From Liolophura sinensis (taxonomy: Eukaryota > Mollusca > Polyplacophora > Chitonida > Chitonidae), in assembly GCF_032854445.1 (NCBI RefSeq), contig NC_088307.1:25183953-25247952 (forward strand): DNA of 64,000 nt, written 5' to 3'. Shown piece by piece: positions 56,360 to 64,000 of this stretch (the stretch's first letter is position 1; each line of letters opens with the position of its first letter). Below the pieces are notes generated by a model. It was not told the DNA's origin. It saw nothing but the letters and a program-made list of their open reading frames with translations, and ran no database searches. The position numbers and the translations under genes are program-made.

Positions 56360-56545
56360 CTATGAAAATACATGACTGGTACCAGAGGCGCACTTTACAA
56401 AAATAACCTAAGCAATGTTGACAGTAATGGTAAATCCCATATAAATAAACCAGTCAAGTAAGCATTCAGTCTGTGGACTACAACGAAGGCATTGCTGTTA
56501 AAATATTAGCCAACGTTTTCTCTACCACAGATGCTTTCATTAATT
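56360..56545. repeat. dispersed duplication, second copy of block y
   Basis: gaaaatacatgactggtacc through gtaagcattcagt to caacgttttctctaccacag matches 53895-54070. It ends with atgctttcatt, the first bases of block x, so the two blocks travel together. Confidence 0.8.
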
Positions 56546-57602
56546 TGTCGAGAGTTATTCCCCCTGAGCATACTCACCATGGCGATCATGTAAACAGTTC
56601 ACACTCCAGGTTGTCGGTAAAATGTGATACTTCACCTTCTTATGAGTCAGCGTGTATTTCTTTTTAGGTAAGTTTATACAATGGCACATTTTCCGATGTT
56701 GGGTGCAATGAAATTCGAATTTTACTCTATTAAGGATACGTTTTGCGTTGGAGACCTTTTATGCCTCAGATTTTCACAACAACAACAACAACATGTGTCA
56801 TTTCTTTAGCCCATGTAAAGCGCATAAACATTAGGTTGCCCGTACCAATTTTTTGTACTGCTACTTATCAAAAAGTTATTGTTTTCGTTCCCTACGGAAA
56901 CAGACCTAAGCTATATGATGATAATAGTTATATGTAACGCATGCTATATAATACTCTTTATGGGACGTCACGAGTTTTTACATACGGTAATAATTTCAAG
57001 GTAATTGAGGCAAAAAATAATTGTAGGTCTATAAAACTTTGTGTTAAAGGTAAACTTGTTTTCAACATAACTTGCATTTGAAAGTGAATCACTTGCTTGG
57101 TTTATCTTAGTGGTTGTGTTCATAGTACCGTACACTAGCCTGTATTTTATTTTATTTCCCGTCACAGGGAAAACAGTGCTTCCAAATTGGTTATGTTCAG
57201 CAGTAGTGTCAAAGGTGACCTTATAATGGCAAACACATAAATGTCTTTCCTGTCTGTAACACAGCGTGATCCAAATCTATGAACTCTTTTGTTCATTCTT
57301 TTATTAGATCACAATTATTGGTGTATTTGTGGTCATAAAATACCTTGTATAGAATATAGAAGAAAATGCTGTGTTCTACTGCGATTTGGATTTTTTTTGT
57401 GTCTTTTTCATCTTTGAGTCTCTAATTGTTAAGCAATCAGCAATGAATAATTCCAGATTTTTCTTTTGTCTAAGTTTGCATGCATTTAGAATTTTTATAA
57501 TTTACTATATGTACTCTGGAATAGGTGTACACCCATTACCAAACTTTTGAGGATGAGTATGCTGTGACAAAGTGACAGATTACATGTACGTCTCCCTTCA
57601 AC
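56546..57602 (+). promoter_or_regulatory. region upstream of TTC16, promoter not located
   Basis: About 1 kb with no gene. TTC16 transcription must start here or further upstream. I see no distinct core promoter motif, only AT-rich DNA and a short CAA run near 56775. Confidence 0.3.
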
Positions 57603-60600
57603 ATGGAAAACGGTGGTGATGACAAAACCCAGCATGGGGGCAGTAATTCAGTGGTGGCTGGAGGTGACCAGAGCAGTGGCCCAGGATCTTCTCCTGACCA
57701 GGCAGATGACCATGAAGATGTGGTCAATGTCCACCAGTTCTATCCTGAAATCGACATCTTGACATCCACTGTCATATCGGACAGCAATGTGGCAGAGACG
57801 GAGGATTACAGGTTTGGTATTGAAGAGTTACCTGCCCGCAGCTCTGCGTCACCCAGTCATGAATTAGTCCCAGTAAGTGAGACTAATGAAGACAATGAAA
57901 ATGGAACAAAAAAGGCAGACGAAAGTGAGGCAGAATCGCAAGATGTTGACCAAAGAACTGCTGAGAAAGAAGATGAAGGCAGATGTGGTACCAAAAAGAA
58001 TATGGATTTCTTTGGTGGTTTGGTGGAATATACGGCCAACGCTGTGGATGACCACAATAATTCTGCTGGCAGGTCAAAGGTTAGTGTGCTCTTAGCTTCT
58101 GACTACATACATACCCGAGAACTCTGAGTGCTGAGCAGCTTGTAATCCACATAGCAGTGTTAAGTATGCATGGTACATCCACATGTTAGTGAGGATATCC
58201 GACAACACAGTTCCCTTTGTTAAAGCAGTGTAAACCAACAGTGCCCTCTGTAAGTTTTCTACGTCTTATGTGAACCTTTTATCTCATCTAACTTAACAAT
58301 GACTCAAGCGTAGTTTCATATCAAAGACTTTAATAATTAACTACACTTCATATCTTATGTCTTGATATCCATAATGCTGGCCATGTATTAAGTTTTATAT
58401 TATTATTATTATTTATTATTTATAAGTGATAAAATTATCATTTGTTTTTAATTGTTCATTTGCAGGCTGGTCGTGTAGATAGGTTCCCAGCCACACAACG
58501 TTTCCAGGAGTTTGAGGAAGTTGTGGGTACAACAGAGAGATATACCTCCCCTGACCTGGACATGGCTCTTATTATCAACACCAAAGCTGAAGAACAGTAA
58601 GAGTGCAGTCATCTTGTCATGTATTGGTGTGACTCTTGTTATACTCAGGATATACACAGTGTTCAGTAAGAGTGCAGGCATCTTGTCATGTATTGGTGTG
58701 ACTCTTGTTATACTCAGGATATACACAGTGTTCCGGCATTTTTCATACCATTGTGAGGAGTGTATATTTTATGTCTCTGTTTTTGGTCATTGATTTTTCC
58801 AGTACTGACTACAATGTGTCAAGTAGGTTAAAATTTGCTTTTCAATGGGGCCCAGTGTATTTTTTAATCTCGGGCTAGGTGGCGCCAGTGTGAAGCAGGA
58901 CTTCAAGCCATGGTTACGTCAAGAATGGACTGTAGCGTAATGTCTACACTGTTACAATGTATCAGTTTGTAGTGTAATGTCATACTGTCTTTAATGTGAC
59001 GCCATTATGATGAGCTGGGAAAAGATCATATGACATCAATATGTCACGCAATTGAAGAATTGCAGTACATGTATATGCATTGGAACCTTCACTTGGAGCA
59101 AATTCTTTGTGGAACCGTGTTTGATTAAATTCTGTTGGATTCCCGCAAAGCAAATGTACATGTAAGGGAATCAGACTAGATTCTGGTAAAAATGGATGAT
59201 GAAAATAAAGGCGTGTCACACACGGCAATTTTTTCAGTTACATGCTATAAGCTAGTGTTTTATTCTAGACACTCACCCATTACAGCAAGTTTTGTTGAAC
59301 AGTTAAACTATTCTTGAGAATTCTGTTGAAAACAAATCAGTCATTCAGTCAGTCAATCAACCTGTCTGTCAATCAGTCAGACAGTAGGCTTGTTATTTAA
59401 TCAGACAGTCAGTCAGCCTGTTAGCTGATTAATCAATCAGTCTGTTAGTTAATCAGTCAGTCAATCAGCCTGTCATTTAATCAGACAGCCAATCAGCCTG
59501 TTAGTTAATCAGTCAGTCAGTAGGCTTGTTATTCAATCAGACAATCAATCAGTCAATCCATTGTTTCAGCTTCATGAAGGCCATGCAGTGTAAGGAGGAA
59601 GGAGACCTCCAGCGGGCCATCCAGTTGATCGGCAAAGACATGATTCTTCAGCGTGACCAGCCTCGCCACTTTGTGGAGAAAGCAGAGATGTTCCTCGAAC
59701 TCTGCGACTTCCAGTCCGCCATTCTGAACTACAAGAAGGCTTGTTTTCTCGAGCCTAACAACACAGAGTTCTACAGTCGCCTGGCATTCATCTACTACTT
59801 TCAGGGACAAGTGTTTTTCGATCAGCGGTTGTACGCGGAGGCACTGGAATCCTTCTCGAGAGCTTCAGAAATGCTACCAGAGAAAGTCGGTTTTCACACT
59901 AGAAGGTACGTCTGTGGTATGAACCAAGCAGTTATGCAATTAGCTCACCACCAGTACTCTTGTATCAGGCTTCTAGTGTTCCATGGCCCTTGTCTTCATC
60001 ATTTGGACACCAATAACAGGCTTGTAGCATTCCACTACCCTTCACCTTGTATTCATCAGTAGCACACTAATAGCAGGCTTGTTGCATTCCACTACGCTTC
60101 ACCTTGTCTTCATCAGTAGCACACTAATAGCAGACTTGTAGCATTCCACTACCCTTCCTCTTGTCTTCATCAGTAGCACACTAATAGGAGACTTGTAGCA
60201 TTCCACTACCCTTCACCTTGTCTTCATCAGTAGCACACTAATAGCAGACTTGTAGCATTTCATTACCCATCACCTTGTATTCATCAGTGGCACACTAATA
60301 GCTGACTTGTAGCATTTCACTACCCTTAACCTTGTCTCCATCAGTAGTACACTAATAGCAGACTTGTAGCATTTCATTACCCATCACCTTGTATTCATCA
60401 GTGGCACACTAATAGCTGACTTGTAGCATTTCACTACCCTTAACCTTGTCTTCATCAGTAGCACACTAATAGGAGACTTGTAGCATTCCACTACCCATCA
60501 CCTTGTCTTCATCAGTTGCACACTAATAGCAGACTTGTAGCATTCCTCTACCCTTCACCTTGTCTATATCAGTAGCACACCAATAGCAGGCTTGTAGCAT

Positions 60601-63600
60601 TCCACTACCCTTCACCTTGTCTTCATCAGTTGCACACTAATAGCAGGCTCGTTGCATTCCACTACTCTTCACCTTGTATTTATCAGTTGCACCCTAATAG
60701 CAGGCTTGTAGCATTCCACTACCCTTCACCTTGTATAATCGTCAGTAGCACACTAATAGCAGACTTGTAGCATTCCACTACCCTTCACCTTGTATTCATC
60801 AGTAGCACACTAATAGCAGGCTTGTTGCATTCCACTACGCTTCAACTTGTCTTTATCAGTAGCACACTAATAGCAGACTTGTAGCATTCCACTACCCTTC
60901 ACCTTGTATTCATCAGTAGCACACTAATAGCAGGCTTGTTGCATTCCACTACGCTTCACCTTGTCTTCATCAGTTGCACACTAATAGCAGACTTGCAGCA
61001 TTCCACTACCCTTCCTCTTGTCTTCATCAGTAGCACACTAATAGCAGACTTGCAGCATTCCACTACCCTTCCTCTTGTCTTCATCAGTAGCACACTAATA
61101 GCAGACTTGTAGCATTCCACTACCCTTCACCTTGTCTTCATCAGTAGCACACTAATAGGAGACTTGTAGCATTCCACTACCCTTCACCTTGTCTTCATCA
61201 GTAGCACACTAATAGCAGACTTGTAGCATTTCATTACCCATCACCTTGTATTCATCAGTAGCACACTAATAGCTGACTTGTAGCATTTCACTACCCTTAA
61301 CCTTGTCTTCATCAGTAGCACACTAATAGGAGACTTGTAGCATTCCACTACCCTTCACCTTGTCTTCATCAGTAGCACACCAATAGCAGGCTTCACTACC
61401 TTTCACCTACATATATCCTTCATCAGATGTATAGTGACCTCCATGGCCTGTGGATATCGGATGGCCAGCTAATTGAAGCACAGTGTCTTTGTTACCCTGC
61501 ATGTATTCCATGGACCTATCACAGGTAAGCCGCCAGCAAACCATTGGCAGGCTATTAGTTCAATCACAAGTGCCATGTTATCATTTCTGTCTGGGTATTG
61601 TTTGCAGGTTACTTCTCTAACCGGAGGATGGGCCTGTTTCCACTCATGTCACCTGGGGTACGACATCATGTTTGTGGTTGCTCTAACATGACGCATCCCA
61701 TGACCTTCTCATTAGAGACTTTTTGTTATCTATTCTTCTAACTGCTTGACCATTACACACTCCCTTGGCTATAAATGAACCGTCTATCTCTTTCCAGCAT
61801 TGCCTGCTTGGCAGCCTTACAGCGACACGGGGAGTGCCTGTCATTGGTGAATCGTCAGTTGGAGGTGGACAAACAGAACCCCGACCTGTACGTCATGAGG
61901 GCCAGGCTTCATGAGATGTTCAATAATGTAAGTAAGGATGACTGCTAAGAAGTGTTCTTCCTTTTCAGAGGAATTCCTCGTTATTATTTATTCAAAAAGT
62001 CATTACACAAATTCTCTGTATTTAGGTTAGAAGTAATTTCCTCTTAATTAACCCACCCGTACAAAGCTACGTAGCTTATGTTGTACCCTGATCCTCAGCA
62101 TTGGTGTCCTATAATAGGGAAAGCTCAGGGTTTGCACACATCTAGAGCACAGTAACACAAGGTGGATATTCTATTGTTGATTTGATGTGTGCTTATTATA
62201 TACTGTAAATTACCAAATCCCTGACTTAGCATATTTTGTATTAGAATTAATGTTAAACAAAATGTTAGGGATGGTATCTCAAAAGTATAGCATTTTTTAA
62301 CCTGAAGTTTTTACATGCATGTAAAGTACAGTGACACATCGCCGATGCTATTCATGCATATTAATTACCATAAATTACCAAATTCATGACGCCAGGACTT
62401 GAAGTTTTGCATTCATGTCTCTCTACAGGCGAGCTCTTTGGTAGCCCTGCTATCAAAGCTAAGTTATCTTGTCTGAGACTGTAAGGCCACATCAAACATG
62501 CCACTAAGGTGACCAGATCATACCAGGGCATTTCATTAAGAACTGACATATTCTGAATTGATGTTAATGTTGTTCAAAGGAAACAAAGAAGATCATTGGC
62601 TAGCGGGACAAAGTTAACCTTGTCATTGTGCTTATATAGGACTGACATATTGCTTGACTGAGTAATTCTAGACCAGTGACGTATAATAAATTGCAGTTAC
62701 CATTTTGCATATTTCTTTTTATCATATTCTGCTTAAACCATGGTGCTTGGCGGCATGTGAATCGCTGCTGTTCATGCATTTACATGAACAGTTGGAATAA
62801 AACCCTGACTGAGGTAAATTGACAAGCGGCCGTATTTCACTGGTTACGTGTGACCTTTTGCCATCTATCACACTGTTGTTGTTGCTCTGGTCTTACTCAC
62901 TATGCTGTACATCTTTTAATATATATGAAATAATTTTTATACGTATGCACATGTGCCGTAGATGTGTTGATAACAGCAGACCTCTTGCCGGGATACAACC
63001 TTTTGCTTGTCACGGTGCTTCCCGCTGAGCAGGGGGCTTTCACAGCAGGTCTCTGACCACAGCCAGAGGACGGTAGATCTGCTATCGTGTTCTAAAAGAC
63101 AGTTTCAACACCTGAGGTTGTTTTCTGCAACTGAAGAAAACTGTGGATGAGAAAATGGTGGATGTGAATGCTCCCTAAATTATATTTGTTATCCCGGACA
63201 CGACGATCATTTGTTCTAAAAAGTATCAAAATATGATGTGTTGGTTTGTCGTCGGCTTTAATGACTGTTCATGTGGATTGAAGTTATATTTGCTGTGAAT
63301 TATGACACAACTAATATTGTAATTGACATGTACTTTTGGACAGCCAGTGTCAGATGTCCAAAAATAAAAAGAATTTCTATTTATAAATGGCTTTTGACCT
63401 TCAGATGACCTTGTGCTATTACGATGTGAAGGACGCTCTGGCTCTGAAATCAGATCATTCTGAAGCTCTTGTGCTGAAAAAGAAGCTTGAGGAAAAAGCT
63501 GAAGAAAACAAGCTACAATCCATGCAGCTGAGTATTATGGGAAAGCACAGAGAGGCCCTCCAGAAGATGTGTGTTGCCATGGAAATGAACCCAGCTGTGG

Positions 63601-63619
63601 CAGAGTATCATGTACTAAG
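57603..63619 (+). CDS. TTC16: TTC16-type tetratricopeptide repeat protein, 5' part; continues past the window
   Basis: Five coding exons are seen: 57603-58079, 58466-58596, 59570-59905, 61798-61927, 63405-63619. They give 429 codons plus two bases, all in matching phases, and the last donor (gtagat) shows the gene continues. Residues 1-159 are acidic, rich in Asp, Glu, Ser and Gln, and probably disordered. From about 204 tandem TPR helices begin: FMKAMQCKEEGDLQRAI, then AEMFLELCDFQSAILNYKKA, GQVFFDQRLYAEALESFSRA and LCYYDVKDALALKSDHSEAL. The order and motifs (LCDFQSA, FQGQVFFDQ, LCYYD) match vertebrate TTC16, which has LCDFSSA, LQGQCLFEQ and LCYRD at these places. TPRs bind partner proteins. 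The molecular function of TTC16 is not known to me. The start was chosen as the first ATG of a long open exon with a fair context (caacatgg). Confidence 0.9.
58595..58732. repeat. 69-bp direct duplication containing a splice donor, TTC16
   Basis: The 69 bases starting ca|gtaagagtgcag at 58595 are repeated from 58664 with one or two changes. The copy begins with the last two bases of exon 2, so the 5' splice site is present twice. Using the second donor would read into a stop (TGA) within the first copy. Confidence 0.92.
59330..59560. repeat. degenerate TCAGTCAATCAG-type repeat before TTC16 exon 3
   Basis: Loose repeats of cagtcaatcagcctgttagt, about 30-40 bp long, run up to the acceptor at 59569. 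The polypyrimidine tract of this intron is therefore poor. Confidence 0.8.
59948..61420. repeat. 57-bp minisatellite, about 24 copies, TTC16 intron 3
   Basis: The unit gcacactaatagcagacttg followed by tagcattccactacccttca and ccttgtcttcatcagta is 57 bp. The array starts in degenerate form about 40 bp after the exon 3 donor (59906). Variants such as aggaga, agctga, catttcattaccc and the tattcatcag ending alternate in blocks. Confidence 0.94.
62820..62905 (+). repeat. dispersed repeat E, copy 2
   Basis: ccgtatttcactggttacgt, then gctctggtcttactca, is homologous to the reverse complement of 36900-37020. It lies in TTC16 intron 4. Confidence 0.6.
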
Positions 63620-63904
63620 GTAGATGTAGCTCCAAGACTTTTTACTTCTACACAAGATCTTTTTCTGGTTAATAAAGTTTTAGTATCACTTTGGCATGTT
63701 ATGACTGTGATCGCAATGTATTTAAAAGTCAAACCGCTTCAAATAAAGATTTCATATTTGGTATGCAGACTCATACTGAGGTGAACGAGGTAGCTATTTA
63801 ATCTGTGGCTGTTTCAATCAAATTTCTGGTTTCCATGACCAAAAAAATTGATTTTTTAGGTAATAGAAGGCACATTACATGCACTCTAAGGATTCCTTTG
63901 TTGT

Positions 63905-63965
63905 CACATGACTAAAAAATTGTTAAGTACGACATTAAACCCTAGCAGTCCCTCACTCACTCAGG
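63905..63965 (+). mobile_element. SINE type D tail
   Basis: attgttaagtacgacattaa followed by ccctagcagtccctcactca matches only the 3' end of the type D SINE at 17864. It is a strongly 5'-truncated copy. Confidence 0.75.
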
Positions 63966-64000
63966 TTCAAATGTTTTTCACTCTCAAATTCTGAAACCAA

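Overview
The window is animal nuclear DNA, most likely from a mollusc or a close lophotrochozoan relative. The evidence is large genes made of many short exons with GT-AG introns, AT-rich non-coding DNA, protein sequences close to vertebrate orthologues without being vertebrate, and dense copies of tRNA-headed SINEs ending in (AAAT)n or (CACT)n. I know such SINEs from molluscs. The exact species cannot be read from the window.

Three genes are present, all on the + strand. (1) A complete TNNI3K-type kinase gene at 4618-27974 has 22 coding exons and 854 residues, with ten ankyrin repeats followed by a tyrosine-kinase-like catalytic domain. (2) A complete POFUT1 (GDP-fucose protein O-fucosyltransferase 1) lies at 44122-51200, with 7 coding exons and 381 residues ending in the ER-retrieval-like KEEL. 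(3) The first five coding exons of a TTC16-type tetratricopeptide gene start at 57603 and run off the window. I joined exons by hand. Splice phases agree at every junction, and the two complete reading frames close exactly. The three genes act in unrelated processes (a kinase, ER glycosylation of EGF repeats, and a TPR scaffold), so no common pathway is implied.

The standout feature is inside the kinase gene. The last 89 bases of exon 18 plus the first 8 bases of its intron are tandemly amplified into 32 units of about 97 bp (20834-23925). The intron therefore carries 31 extra copies of a coding exon end with its 5' splice site. A smaller event of the same type, a 69-bp duplication carrying a splice donor, sits in TTC16.

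The rest is repeat-rich. There are minisatellites with units of 16, 22, 36, 41, about 50, 57, 74 and 97 bp. At least three SINE types share related 3' tails. Several small families have inverted-repeat ends resembling MITEs, and there are two fold-back elements and two local segmental duplications. The 16-kb gap between the kinase gene and POFUT1 and the 6.4-kb gap before TTC16 hold repeats and no gene I can support. I see no bacterial operon, CRISPR array, rRNA, intact tRNA gene or virus-like coding region.
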